DNA of 64,000 nucleotides from CAVXTT01 sp963764685 (GTDB lineage: Bacteria; Bacteroidota; Ignavibacteria; Ignavibacteriales; Ignavibacteriaceae), in assembly GCA_963764685.1 (NCBI GenBank), contig CAVXTT010000019.1:62001-126000 (forward strand), read 5' to 3'. Position 1 is the stretch's first letter. Each line of letters starts with the position of its first letter. The position numbers were made by a program, and so were the translations under genes. The notes beneath the pieces were generated by a model that worked only from the letters and a program-made list of their open reading frames with translations, made no database searches and was not told the DNA's origin. Below, one piece after another: positions 7,383-18,040 of the stretch.

Positions 7383-9626
7383 ATGAAAATATTACCTGTC
7401 ATCTGTTTGATTCTGATCTTCGTATTTGAAGTTTCTGCCCAGCCTGTTTCGGGCTGGACAAACCATTCCGATAAAAGCAATACTGCTGATCTCGTTATAT
7501 CGGGTAATTACCTGTGGGCTGCTACCGGGGGTGGAGCATTCGGCTGGAATCTTACAGATTCTTCCTTTATCACCCTCCAGAAGACAGAAGGACTACAGTC
7601 GATCCTGCTTACAACAGCTGCTGCAGACAATTACGGGAAAATATGGTTTGGAAGCTCTGACGGAATTATTTCAGTTTATGACCCTGCAGTTAATTCTTTA
7701 AAAACAATACTTGACATTTATCTCTCGCAAAGACCTGCTAAAAGAATAAACGACTTAAAAGTCCTGGGAGATACTATCCTTGTATCTACAGATTTCGGCA
7801 TTTCTCTTATTGATTCAAGAAGCTATGTATTTTATGATACTTATTTCAGATTCGGGGATTTTACATCCTATACAAAAGTATACAGTACTCTTAAAAAAGA
7901 TCTTTTCTATGTAGCTACTCAATCAGGTGCTGCCATACAAAAACAGAATAGTACTAATCTTTCAGCACCTGAGTCGTGGAATGTTTATACTGAATCAGAG
8001 GGACTGCCTGATAATATTGTCAGAGGTATAGTTTCTTACCGGGATACTATTATTTGTGCAACTGAAAAGGGACTTGCATTTTTTAACGGTACAGGGTGGA
8101 GCTCTTTTCTTCCGCAATTCTCAAATGCAGTAACCGACCTGTATGTTGCTTCTGAAGCTGAAGAACAGCTTCTGTTTACCCACAATAATGTGATTTATAA
8201 ATATGGGAATGGTTCTGTCGCTGAACTTTTTTCTTCAATATATGTTCAAAACAGAATAAAATATTTTGATGATAAAGGGTATTATGCAGCAACGTCGGGG
8301 GGTGCTGCTGCTTTGAATACATTTAATGGAAGTAATTTTATCTTCCCCAATGGCCCACGTACAAATCAATTCAGGGAATTAGCTGTAGGGACTGACGGAG
8401 TCCTTTGGGTAGCTACCGGTTCTGACCCTGCAGGAGTGGGCGCTAACAGTTATGATCAAACTCTCTGGCAGAACTATAGTGTTGCCCAGTTCCCGGATAT
8501 GACTCAAAATGCAGTCTATTCTATCAACGTTTCTCCGGGCAACATTAAAAATTTCGGCAATTGGGGAAGAGGGGTTACTATTTATGATGGCACGGAATTC
8601 AGGAATTATAACTCTACAAACTCAGAACTAAGGGGCATCTCAATTGACCCCGCCTATATTGTAATCACTTCACTTAAAAATGATTCAAGAGGCAACCTGT
8701 GGGTCTTAAATTACGGCTCCGTGGAGAAGAAATCATTAAGCATGCTTACACCGGATGAGCAATGGTATCATTTCCTTATCCCGGCAGAAAATAACTTATA
8801 TCTCGATCAGCATTTCCAGATGGCAATTGACAGCTATGATACAAAGTGGTATGCAGTAGCCAGTGCTGTAAGGAAAGGTCTGTTTTATTTTAATGAGAAT
8901 AAGACCTATGATAACCCCTCGGATGATAAATCAGGTTTTATTACTACAGACCAGGGTCTCACGAATAGTTCTGTTACATCAATTGCTGTTGACCGGAGAG
9001 GAGATATATGGGTCGGTACCAGTCTCGGTTTAACAATAATCAGCAACAGCGGTTCTGTGTTGGGCACTCCACAGTTAAGATATTATACTGTATACCTCCT
9101 GCGTCAGCAGTCAATTAATTGCATCCTGGTAGATCCTCTGAATAATAAATGGATAGGCACTAACCAGGGTCTTTTATATGTTAATTCCGATGGCTCTGCA
9201 TTGCTGGCTGCATATGATTCAAAGAACAGTCCTCTTTTAGCAGATCAGATTAAAAGCCTGACTATGGATCCCAATACAGGTGAAGTATTTGCAGGTTCTG
9301 ATGACGGACTCGTTTCTTTCAAAACATCAGCCATTCATCCGGTGGAAACTTTCAACGGACTGAATATTTATCCCAATCCCCTGAGACTTAACAGCGGTAA
9401 CGGTATGGTTACTATTGACGGACTCATCAGGGATTCCGATATTAAAATTTTAACAGTATCAGGGAAACTGGTTAATGAATTTTCTTCTCCGGGAGGAAGG
9501 ATTGCTTTCTGGGATGGGAGGGATCTTGATGGTAATCCTGTCAACAGCGGTGTGTATATAATCGTGGCTTATGATAAAGAGGGAAATAATGTTGCAACTG
9601 CAAAGGTTGCAGTATTGAAGGATTAA
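7383..9626 (+). CDS. PorZ-like beta-propeller protein with T9SS sorting domain
   Basis: A 747-residue secreted protein. The signal peptide (residues 1-19) is followed by a W-x-x-H segment and repeated blades of the two-component-regulator propeller type (LWAATGGGAFGW, IWFGSSDG, LWVATGSD, IWVGTSLG, KWIGTNQG). That is the architecture of PorZ, the surface component of the T9SS attachment complex. The last 85 residues form a type A T9SS C-terminal domain: YPNPLRL, then KILTVSGKLV, DGRDLDGNPVNSGVYI and a final VAVLKD. It may be PorZ itself or a related surface reader. It stands alone with its own upstream gap. Confidence 0.8.
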   Translation: MKILPVICLILIFVFEVSAQPVSGWTNHSDKSNTADLVISGNYLWAATGGGAFGWNLTDSSFITLQKTEGLQSILLTTAAADNYGKIWFGSSDGIISVYDPAVNSLKTILDIYLSQRPAKRINDLKVLGDTILVSTDFGISLIDSRSYVFYDTYFRFGDFTSYTKVYSTLKKDLFYVATQSGAAIQKQNSTNLSAPESWNVYTESEGLPDNIVRGIVSYRDTIICATEKGLAFFNGTGWSSFLPQFSNAVTDLYVASEAEEQLLFTHNNVIYKYGNGSVAELFSSIYVQNRIKYFDDKGYYAATSGGAAALNTFNGSNFIFPNGPRTNQFRELAVGTDGVLWVATGSDPAGVGANSYDQTLWQNYSVAQFPDMTQNAVYSINVSPGNIKNFGNWGRGVTIYDGTEFRNYNSTNSELRGISIDPAYIVITSLKNDSRGNLWVLNYGSVEKKSLSMLTPDEQWYHFLIPAENNLYLDQHFQMAIDSYDTKWYAVASAVRKGLFYFNENKTYDNPSDDKSGFITTDQGLTNSSVTSIAVDRRGDIWVGTSLGLTIISNSGSVLGTPQLRYYTVYLLRQQSINCILVDPLNNKWIGTNQGLLYVNSDGSALLAAYDSKNSPLLADQIKSLTMDPNTGEVFAGSDDGLVSFKTSAIHPVETFNGLNIYPNPLRLNSGNGMVTIDGLIRDSDIKILTVSGKLVNEFSSPGGRIAFWDGRDLDGNPVNSGVYIIVAYDKEGNNVATAKVAVLKD

Positions 9627-9637
9627 CCTGCACATAA

Positions 9638-11582
9638 ATGCTAGATCTCTTAAATATCTCACTTCAGTTCAGCGGCAAATATCTTTTTAAGGATGTAAGC
9701 TTCAGAATAAACAGTGGAGACAGGATCTCACTTGTTGGGGCAAACGGAACCGGCAAATCCAGTCTGCTGAAAATAATAACCGGTGAACTCCAGCCTGAAT
9801 CCGGCAAAGTAAACAAACAGAAAAGAATCAGTATTGGATATCTTCCTCAGGATAATGTAATTCATTCAGGAACAACTCTGATGGAGGAAGCAAGATCTGC
9901 CCTTTCAGATATTGTAAAACTTCAGGAGAAGGAAACTGAGCTGACGGACCTTCTTTCTGAAGCAGAGCTGTCGGACCCTGAGAGAGAAGATCTTGTTAAC
10001 CAGCTTGGGGATGTCCATTTGAGCCTCCAGGAAAGGGATTCCTATAACACTGATTATAAGATTGAAAAGATACTCACAGGATTAGGTTTTATCGAGAATG
10101 ATTTCAGCAGAGTGGTTGATGAATTCTCAGGCGGGTGGCAGATGAGGATAGCGCTCGCCAAAATACTGATAACACAGAATGATCTGCTGCTTCTTGATGA
10201 ACCTACCAATCATCTTGACTTTGATTCCCTAAACTGGCTGATCAGCTTTTTGAAGGGATATAAGGGAGCTATCCTCCTGGTTTCACACGATAAACATTTC
10301 GTCAACCAGGTAACAAACCGTACTCTCGAAATATTTATGAACCGTTTTTACACATTCAATGGTTCTTACGACGATTACCTGAACTACAAGATGAGAGGGA
10401 TAAACAAACACTCAGTATCTATGAACAGCAGCAGAATAAAATAAAAGAAACCCAGAAGTTCATTGAAAGGTTCAGATATAAAGCTACAAAAGCAAGACAG
10501 GTTCAGAGCAGGATCAAACAGCTTGAGAAAATTGAACTTGTTGAACTTCCTGATGCCGGCACAAGCATTAAAATGAAATTCCCGGAGCCTCCTCCAAGCG
10601 GGAGGGTTAATATTGAGCTGAAGGGAATAACCAAGAAATATGGTGATAATGTTGTTCTCCGGAATCTTGATTTTGAAATATCCAGGGGGGATAAAATTGC
10701 TTTCATCGGTCCGAACGGTGCCGGTAAATCCACCTTTCTAAAATTATTGCAGGTGAAATTGATCCTACTGAAGGGAAAAGAATCGTAGGACATAATACAA
10801 TTATATCATACTATGCCCAGGAAGTAGCCGATAATCTCGATCCTGATCTTGATGTAATCGAATCAGTGGAAGGAATAAACGAAACAGTCACATTGGGTCA
10901 GCTGCGTTCCCTGCTCGGATGTTTTCTCTTTTCCGGGGATGATGTATTTAAAAAGGCAGGCGTACTTTCAGGAGGAGAAAAAAGCCGTGTAGCGCTTGCT
11001 AAAATCCTTCTCACCAAATCTAATCTTATAATTCTTGATGAACCTACAAACCACCTGGATATTTCATCAAAGGAAATACTGAAAAAAGCACTTATTGATT
11101 TTAAGGGCTCGCTGGTGCTCGTCTCGCACGATGTTGATTTCCTTACCGGTGTAGTTAATAAAGTAGTCGAAATAAGACCGGGCTCAATAAAAATTTATCC
11201 CGGCGACCTGAATTATTACATCTCCAAAAAAGAGGAAGCTTCGGAAGACATCGAAAAGGAAAAACCAAGGATACAATCAGAGCTATACTCAAAGAAAGAT
11301 CAGAAAAGAGCAGAAGCTGAACTGAGACAGAAGAGGTATAATCCTACCAAAGGACTTATTAAATCAATTGCCGCCCTGGAAGAAAAAATAGAGATGCTTG
11401 AAAAAAGAAAGCAGGACCTGGAGATTCAGATAACCGATGCAAAATTATATCAACAGGGTCCGCAGGTAATTAAATCAGTCAATGCCGAATACCAGAAGGT
11501 AAAAGAAGAGATTGAACTTTGTTTGACGGAATGGGGAGGATTGTCCAACCGGTTAAATCTTATCGAAAAAGAATTCAGCTAA
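9638..11582 (+). CDS. ABC-F family ATPase (two frame breaks)
   Basis: Soluble tandem-ABC protein of the EttA/Uup/ribosome-protection class. NBD1 has GANGTGKSS, the FSGGWQMR signature and LLLLDEPTNHLDF. The linker (IKETQKFIERFRYKATKARQ) and NBD2 (GPNGAGKST, LSGGEKSR, LIILDEPTNHLD) follow, and a charged coiled coil ends the protein as in Uup/ABCF3-type members. The frame breaks near 10393 and near 10745. Each is explained by one missing base, the second in an A run (AAAA to AAAAA). The stop overlaps the stop of the convergent ROK gene by 4 bp (TAA at 11580-11582). Confidence 0.88.
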
Positions 11583-12550
11583 ACTTTTATATCTAAGAAT
11601 TCCTCAGCCAGGGAAATACCCCCATATAAAGCTGCATCATCTCCAAGCTTTGAAGGAAGTATTTTCACATTTCTTGACGCTGGAAAAACATTTATTTCAA
11701 ATGCTTCTCTTATAACTGGCATCATAAATTTATCCAGTGCCTCAATTAGGCCGCCCCCCAGCACAATTAGATCCAGGTTAAGCAGGTTGGTGATATCGGC
11801 AAGTACAGTACCGATAATCCTGCAGGCATCTGTAATATGCTTGATAACTAATTTATCCCTCTTTTTTACAGCAGCGGCCAATGTCTTGCTCTTGATCTGC
11901 TGACCCGGTTTCATTAACACTTTAATGATCGTTTTCTTTTTTGCTTTTATATCCTTGAGTATATTATTTGCAATAGCTGCCCTGCTTGCAACTGCTTCGA
12001 GACAGCCATGTTTTCCGCATCCGCAGAGTGGACCATTTTTAACAACATTTATATGCCCAATCTCCCCAGCAGCAAAATTAGCTCCCCGGAAAATCTTTTC
12101 GTCCAGGATCAGTCCGCCCCCAATACCTGTTCCAATGAATGCCGCAAGCATATCTTTTGAATTTTTCCCCACTCCGAAATGCTTTATCCCTAGAGCCCCA
12201 AGATTAACATCATTTTCGATGAGAACAGGATAAGGAATTTTCTTTTCAAGTTCCTTTTTAATATTAAAATTCTTTAAACCGATATTCGGAGCTACAATCA
12301 CCTCTCCTGAAAAAGGATTTACCGCACCGGGAACTCCAAGACATACAGCTTTGACCTGTTCAGGTGAGACCTTACCGGAATTAACAGTCTTTTTTACCAT
12401 TTTGGCCAGAAGGTTCACAAAAGCTTTACCTCCTGCCTCAGGGTCGGTCGGTCGCTTAATTTTTTTTACTATTCCCTCTTCTGAATTTATGAGGGCGGAG
12501 AGTATCTTGGTCCCTCCCATATCAATGCTGATGATATAATTCTTTTTCAG
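11579..12550 (-). CDS. ROK-family sugar kinase (glucokinase type)
   Basis: ATP-dependent hexose kinase or N-acetylhexosamine kinase. Visible motifs are DMGGTK (ATP phosphate loop), ENDVN with the catalytic Asp, GTGIGGGLI, EIGHI and the zinc-binding CGCGKHGCLEA. The first ATG (12520) falls inside the phosphate-loop motif, which is too late. The open frame continues upstream as KKNYIISIDMGGTK, and the best available start is a CTG at 12550 behind AAGGCAGG; no in-frame ATG exists there. The true start is therefore uncertain, or a base error hides it. Sugar specificity cannot be read here. Confidence 0.85.
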   Translation of the reverse strand: MKKNYIISIDMGGTKILSALINSEEGIVKKIKRPTDPEAGGKAFVNLLAKMVKKTVNSGKVSPEQVKAVCLGVPGAVNPFSGEVIVAPNIGLKNFNIKKELEKKIPYPVLIENDVNLGALGIKHFGVGKNSKDMLAAFIGTGIGGGLILDEKIFRGANFAAGEIGHINVVKNGPLCGCGKHGCLEAVASRAAIANNILKDIKAKKKTIIKVLMKPGQQIKSKTLAAAVKKRDKLVIKHITDACRIIGTVLADITNLLNLDLIVLGGGLIEALDKFMMPVIREAFEINVFPASRNVKILPSKLGDDAALYGGISLAEEFLDIKV

Positions 12551-12663
12551 AACTGCACCTGCCTTATTGTTTTGGATGATTAAGAAAACCGGACAGCTAA
12601 AAATATAAACTTTTCCGGTAACTAATGAATTGTATCTAAAAAGGGTGTTGCATAACTTTCTTT

Positions 12664-13467
12664 ATGGAATCTATTAAGCCTTTAAAAAGATTTGGACAGA
12701 ATTATCTGCAAGATCAGAATATCCTGAACAAAATTCTGGACGCAATAGATCCCCGGCCGGAGGATCTGATCATTGAGATAGGTCCCGGATTAGGAGCACT
12801 GACCTCAAAAGTACTAAGCAGGGTAAATACACTTATCGCTGTCGAAATTGATTCAAGAGCAGCAGCCTTTTTGAGAAATAAATATCCGGGACTCAAAATA
12901 ATTGAGCAGGATTTCTTAAAGTTTAACCTCGCATCTGTTACACTTCCCGGGTCGCAGTTGAGGATCATCGGGAATATTCCCTATAACCTTACATCATCCA
13001 TAATATTTAAGCTGTTCAGGAACCGAAGCATCGTGAAGGATTCTGTTTTGATGGTACAGTATGAGGTAGCCCAAAGAATGACAGCAGTTAAAGGAACCAA
13101 GGATTACGGTATTCTTTCAGTACTGCTGAAATACTTCAGTGAAACCAGGATGCTCTTTAAGGTTTCTCCCAATGCTTTCTATCCTAAGCCGAATGTAACT
13201 TCCGCAGTTGTACAAATCCATCTAAGGAACAGGAACAGTACGCCGGAAGAAGATGAAATTTTCATCTCTGTAGTCAAGGCCTCATTCGGAAACAGGAGGA
13301 AAAAGCTAAAAAATTCATTAAGTAATAGTATATTTAAAGATATAAATTTTAATGAATGCGGCATCGACCTTTCGCTCCGTGCTGAGCAGCTCGAGATTGA
13401 AGATTTTATTCTTCTTTCTGAATTTGTTCAGAAACAGAATTTGATCATACAAAAACCCAGCGGATGA
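12664..13467 (+). CDS. rsmA: 16S rRNA (adenine1518/1519-N6) dimethyltransferase
   Basis: Dimethylates the two adjacent adenines in helix 45 of 16S rRNA (KsgA). The 267-residue protein starts with KRFGQNYLQDQNIL and has the SAM-binding IEIGPGLGALT (about residue 38) and catalytic NIPYNLTSSI (about 102). The C-terminal helical part has FYPKPNVTSAVV. It opens a plus-strand operon with the PAP2 and menG genes; its TGA overlaps the next ATG (ATGA at 13464-13467). Confidence 0.95.
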   Translation: MESIKPLKRFGQNYLQDQNILNKILDAIDPRPEDLIIEIGPGLGALTSKVLSRVNTLIAVEIDSRAAAFLRNKYPGLKIIEQDFLKFNLASVTLPGSQLRIIGNIPYNLTSSIIFKLFRNRSIVKDSVLMVQYEVAQRMTAVKGTKDYGILSVLLKYFSETRMLFKVSPNAFYPKPNVTSAVVQIHLRNRNSTPEEDEIFISVVKASFGNRRKKLKNSLSNSIFKDINFNECGIDLSLRAEQLEIEDFILLSEFVQKQNLIIQKPSG

Positions 13468-14415
13468 AACAACTAAAATCATTTATTCTCAGACTCAAAG
13501 CATACGATCTGATTGTAGTTGTATTCCTCATATTTTTATCCATTCTCCATTTGTTTTATTTTGACAGGATCCCACAATGGAAGTTGTTCCTGTTCCTTAA
13601 TGCGGCAATAATCCTGTTCGCTTTTTCATTAGCTTATCTGGAATACAGGTACAACAGCAGGATCATCAGGATAATTCACTACTGGTACATTGCTCCACTG
13701 ATATTTTATACTTTTAAGCAGCTTTATTTTATGATAAAGCCGATCAGGCAGCAGGACTTTGATCACGTGTTTATTACAATTGACAGGTGGATATTCGGTA
13801 CTGACCCGACACAATGGATTTATCAATTTGCACATCCCGTCATTACAGAAATACTCCAGGTAATTTATGGTATTTTTTATCTGCTGCCTATAATACTGAC
13901 ACTTGCACTCCTGAAGAATAAAAGATTTCTGGCTACTGATTATGCTGTCTTCTCGGTTATTTATGGTTTTTATCTTTCTTATCTCGGCTATTTTGCACTC
14001 CCGGGAATCGGTCCCAGGTTTACACTTCACGATTTCAGCAATATTAATACTGAACTTCCGGGACTCCTCTTAACCGAACCCCTTGAGAGCTTTTACCGAC
14101 ATCGGGGAATCAATTCCTGCAGGTACTCCTAATCCTGCAGGTGTAGTTCAGAGCGATATTTTTCCCAGCGGTCATACTATGATCACTCTTCTGGTTATGT
14201 TCCTGTCCGTTAAATTAAAAAGCAGGTCCAGATATTTCCTTCTTCCCGCAGGTACTCTTTTAATCATATCTACTGTCTACTTACGCTATCATTATTTCAT
14301 TGATCTTGTAGGGGGTTTATTGTTTATGATGTTCTCAGTCTGGTCCGGGAAGTATATTTTTAACTGGTGGCACCGGATAACCGGTGAAGAAGAATTTGAC
14401 TATAGTAAGGTCTGA
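13464..14415 (+). CDS. PAP2/Aur1-like membrane phosphatase (one frame break)
   Basis: Integral membrane lipid-phosphate phosphatase or phosphotransferase with about six helices. The C-terminal PAP2 motifs are intact: PSGHTMI with the catalytic His, and RYHYFIDLVGG with the second Arg/His/Asp set. LPGIGPRF precedes them, as in Aur1/inositol-phosphorylceramide-synthase-like proteins. The frame breaks at 14085, where one extra G follows CTT; skipping it joins EPL to RAFTDIGES. Likely substrates are lipid phosphates such as phosphatidylglycerophosphate or undecaprenyl pyrophosphate (inference). It overlaps rsmA upstream and menG downstream. Confidence 0.82.
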
Positions 14416-15098
14416 TGCAGGATAAGAAGCAGCAGGTAAAAAGGATCTTCGATAATATTGCCTTCCGGTACGATTTCCTGAATCATCTTCTCAGCTTTGG
14501 AATGGACTTTTACTGGAGAAGAAAAGCCCTTAAACTTACCGGGATGAACAATGATTCAATCCTTCTTGATATTGCCTGCGGTACCGGGGATGTAGCAATT
14601 CAGGCTAAAGCCCTCGGGACAGGTAAAATATTCGGTGCTGATTATTCGTTCAATATGCTTCAGCTTTTTAATAAGAAGGTAAACTGGTCATCAGGACGAC
14701 TTGTCCAGATGGTCGCAGAGCATATCCCCATAAAAGATAATTCCGTAACTAATATTACCGTTGCTTTCGGAGTAAGGAATTTCTATGATGTCGCTGAAGG
14801 ATTTAATTCATTTTACAGGGTATTGAAGCCGGAAGGGAAAGCAACCATTATAGAATTCAGGATGCCTTCAAATTTCGTTTTTAAGAGTTTATATAAGTTT
14901 TATTTCAGGAAGATCCTTCCCGTTATCGGCGGAATAATTTCCGGCGACAGGAAAGCATATGAATATCTCCCCCGCTCTGTTGAAGAATTCGATGAGAAGA
15001 TTGATATGATTAAGCTGCTTATGAACTCAGGATTCAGAAAAATTGAAAAGTAAATCCTTACCCTTGGCATCGTACAGGTAATCATCGCCCAGAAGTAA
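14415..15098 (+). CDS. menG: Demethylmenaquinone methyltransferase, in-frame stop near the end
   Basis: C-methylates demethylmenaquinone in the last step of menaquinone synthesis (MenG/UbiE). Class I SAM motifs are clear: the N-terminal FDNIAFRYDFLNHLLSFGMD signature, LDIACGTGDVA and VAFGVRNFYDVAEG. A TAA at 15051-15053 ends the frame after FRKIEK, but the same frame continues ILTLGIVQVII and then a stop at 15096-15098. This tail aligns with the family C-terminus (LTxGI...K) with exactly one residue at the TAA. Either a point error or a genuine 15-residue truncation is present. Confidence 0.9.
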
Positions 15099-15164
15099 TA
15101 TTAACTCTGTCCATCTGTTTCTCAGATTTAATTAATATGCTTACCTGTTTAAGGCAGGGCGGGC

Positions 15165-15226
15165 TGGCAATGATGCGCCATTGCAGGGGATTGCTTCTCC
15201 CGCTAAAGCGGGTTCGCAATGACGCA
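15165..15226. repeat. REP-like palindromic sequence after menG
   Basis: CCCGCT and AGCGGG (15199-15212) form a tight hairpin nested in ATTGC...GCAAT (15190-15220), with TGCG/CGCA further out. The arrangement of small nested palindromes in a gene-free spot resembles bacterial REP sequences. No relative was seen elsewhere in the window. Confidence 0.45.
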
Positions 15227-15316
15227 CTTTAAAAACCAGGAACCAAGTACTAAGAACCATTTCTTCAGGCATTCATCCTTAAATCTATTCATCCACTCCT
15301 TTACTGTCTGAACCTG

Positions 15317-15340
15317 CCATCGAACCATCGTACTATATCA
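15317..15340. repeat. Short 8-bp array running into a stop codon
   Basis: CCATCGAA, CCATCGTA and CTATATCA follow at 8-bp spacing. The last unit contains the stop codon (TCA on plus, TGA on minus, 15338-15340) of the lipoprotein gene. Only two good units are present, so alone it would be weak; the match to the arrays at 22257 and 25299 supports it. Confidence 0.4.
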
Positions 15341-16112
15341 TTTTACATCATAATCTATCAGGCTTTGAGTTATAACTCTTGTGGTGTCATCGAAATCAAT
15401 CCCGCCGCCTGAAATGCCGTTAAGGAGAGTTGCATTGCCTTCCCATTTCACTATGCCTATACCATCAACTATCCAGGCAAATGCTTCATAATTTGTGGAG
15501 GGTTGTCCGAAATTAAAGGTAAGCTTTAACAGATATTTTATTTTTATTGCACTTTTTGTCTGTTGACCGGAAATGAGGTTAAGTGTAATATTCTCTGTCC
15601 CTGCATACGAAGCGGAAACATCAACAGGTGCAAAGGTAATAGGACCGTATTGCAAGTTAACTTTAAATACAGGCCAGCTTGATCCCTCACCCAGCGGGAA
15701 TAACAATGCCCGTACTTCTGCATCGGTAGTAATATATTGTTCAAGAGTATCCGGAATACTGGCGCCTAATCCTGTTGTATCAAGAAAATAAAATACCCCG
15801 ATATCGGTTTTTCTGAAGTATGAGACAGATCCTGTTGTCTGACTTTGAATTACCAATGTATCATATCTGTACCTGGTAATTGGTTCCCTCAATAGCCTGG
15901 GTACCGTTATATCTCGAGGTTCGTGTTCCCTGCTCCTGCATACCGGCAGAATCTATTGAAATTACATCGTATTTGTAATATGTACCATCTCCATTCGGAA
16001 AATAAGAAGTACCTGCACCACCACTTGGGGGATTAGATGGATTATCATCACCGCAGGAACTTAAAATCAGTACTGTGCTTAATATGAAGACAGCAGCTAT
16101 TATTTTACTCAT
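15338..16112 (-). CDS. Lipoprotein of unknown function (one frame break)
   Basis: Secreted lipoprotein of about 257 residues. A signal peptide ends in the lipobox ILSSC (Cys about residue 20), followed by a short Asp/Asn/Pro/Ser/Gly tether (GDDNPSNPPSGGAGT). The rest is a beta-rich domain with many Tyr and Thr (FPNGDGTYYKYDV, YRYDTLVIQSQ). The frame breaks near 15865 and is restored by skipping one base. I do not recognise the domain. It overlaps the 3' end of rdgB by a few bases (16105-16112). Confidence 0.7.
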
Positions 16113-16707
16113 TCTTTAACCTTTCTTTCATTTTCACTTTTAATTTTTTAAATGCTATTCCCCTATGACTGATCCTGTTCTTCTCATCAGGATCTAATTC
16201 TGCCATTGTTTTCTGATATCCGTCAGGTATAAAATAAGGATCATATCCAAAACCATTGTGCCCCCGCGCCGTTGAGGTAATCCTGCCGTAAATTTCGCCC
16301 TTTTCAATAATAAAGCTTTCCCCATCAAAAAATACAGCATGAACAGACATATTTCGCAAGGTGAGGCTCAGGGTACAGCTGAACAGCCGCAATCAATTTC
16401 CTGTTATTATCATCATCTGATGCATTCTCTCCGGCATATCTTGCAGAAAATACACCCGGACCCCAATTTAACTGTTCAACTGCAATACCGGAATCATCAC
16501 TCATCACAGGAATTTTGTAGTAATGAAATATCGCCTTCAGCTTTTTTCTTTGCATTCTCTTCAAAAGTGGTCACCGTCTTCAACAATATCAGGAGATCCG
16601 CTTAACTCATTTAAGGATATTATTTTTACAGCTATATCCTGGAAGATCTCCTTAACTTCCTTAATCTTACCCCTGTTCTTAGTTGCAAGTATAACCCTAT
16701 CCATCAT
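16105..16707 (-). CDS. rdgB: XTP/dITP pyrophosphatase, RdgB/HAM1 (three frame breaks)
   Basis: Nucleotide-pool housekeeping enzyme that hydrolyses dITP, XTP and related non-canonical purine nucleotides. The N-terminus RVILATKNRGKIKEVK, the TFEENAKKKA motif, MSDDSGIAVEQL, the GVFSARYAG active-site segment and GHNGFGYDPYF plus SHRG near the end are all visible, but in three different frames. Each break is resolved by one extra base, near 16569, 16535 and 16339. The start overlaps the amidohydrolase stop (16704-16707), indicating one operon. Confidence 0.85.
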
Positions 16708-18040
16708 ACCGCACGTTTCAATAATTCTTTTAGTTGAGCTGTACCTTTATTATATAACTCATCACCGTCAAATAACAAACTGGTTTTCTTTTTTACTGCC
16801 CAGGCTCCGCCGATCATTACATATTCAACAGAATCATCCGCTGCAGCATATACTATTTTTGAGTAGATATCCTCCTTGTTAAGGTTCAGCGGAAGAGTTG
16901 GCTTCCTCAGATTAAGCAGCACCAGGTCAGCCTTTTTACCATTCTTCAATACTGCCGGTGGAATGCTCAATATTTAATGCTCTTGCACCTTCAATTGTTG
17001 CAAGGCGGAAGATAGTTTCAGCATTTAGAATAGTTGGTCCGTGCAGGGGTTTCTGAATTAAGGAAGCTAATCTCATTTCATTAAAGATGCTCAGTCTGTT
17101 ATTGCAGGGAGCACCGTCGGCACCAAGCGATACTCTTATCTTTTCCTCCAGCATTTCGGGTACAGGTGCAATGCCGGAACCAAGCTTTAAATTTGAAGAA
17201 GGACAATGGGCAACCGCAGTATTAGTCTTTTTAAGTATTCCTATCTCTGCATTCCGAGATATGAATACAGTGAGCAAGTACGCTCTTTTCATCAAGGAGA
17301 TCTATCGAGTCGAAGTATTCAATATTATCTTTAGAATATTTATTTCTTATGATCGCGCATTCTTTTTTATTTTCCGAAGCGTGGGTATGAAATAAACTAC
17401 CCGGAAAATCCTTCATCATTTCCCTGGTATCCCTTAAAAGTCTCTCTGATGAGGTAAGAAGAAACCTTGGAGCAAATGCATACCTGATCCTTCCGTTGCA
17501 GTTATGGTATTCTGAGGCAAGTTTATATGCATTATCGAGTTCTTCTTTGAGGTTAGACTTAAATTGAGGTACTAAATCATTTATATCCATCATGCACTTG
17601 CCGGCAAATGCCCTTATGCCGGATTTTAGAAGTTCCTCAAAAATTACTTCCTGATGTCTCAAAGAACCCATATCAAGTATCGTAGTGGTACCGCCGCAGA
17701 TCAACTCGTTCAGACCAAGCTGTACAGATAGCCTCATCGAATTTTCGTTATGGGCATTCTCATATGGGAATATCTTATACTGGAGCCAGTCCAGCAGCTG
17801 CAGGTCATCTGCAAGACCGCGGAAAAGTGTCTGGCATAAATGGATATGTGTTTGTATAAATCCGGGAATTAATGTTAAACCTTCCTCTTTTATTATTTCC
17901 CCTTTAAAATCTTTTAATTCCTTTACGGGAATAATAGATTCTATAAACTCACCGCTTACAATTACAGCATATCCTTCAAGAATATTGCCTGAAGGATCGG
18001 CAGTAACAATTTCAGCGGGGACAATTGCTGTCTTTTTCAT
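16704..18040 (-). CDS. Amidohydrolase of the MtaD/SsnA/Atz deaminase group (two frame breaks)
   Basis: Zinc-dependent TIM-barrel deaminase or hydrolase of about 445 residues. The metal site starts with THIHLCQTLFRGLADD, as in 5-methylthioadenosine/S-adenosylhomocysteine deaminases and 8-oxoguanine deaminases. It continues with HTHASE, LAHCIHIS, HCPSSNLKLGSG and SLGADGAPCNN. Extra bases near 17254 (after TCG) and 16944 (after GAA) split the frame; removing them gives the family C-terminus GSIENGKKADLVLL. Placed between a CMD protein and rdgB, it may act on modified purines (inference). It overlaps both neighbours by four bases. Confidence 0.85.
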
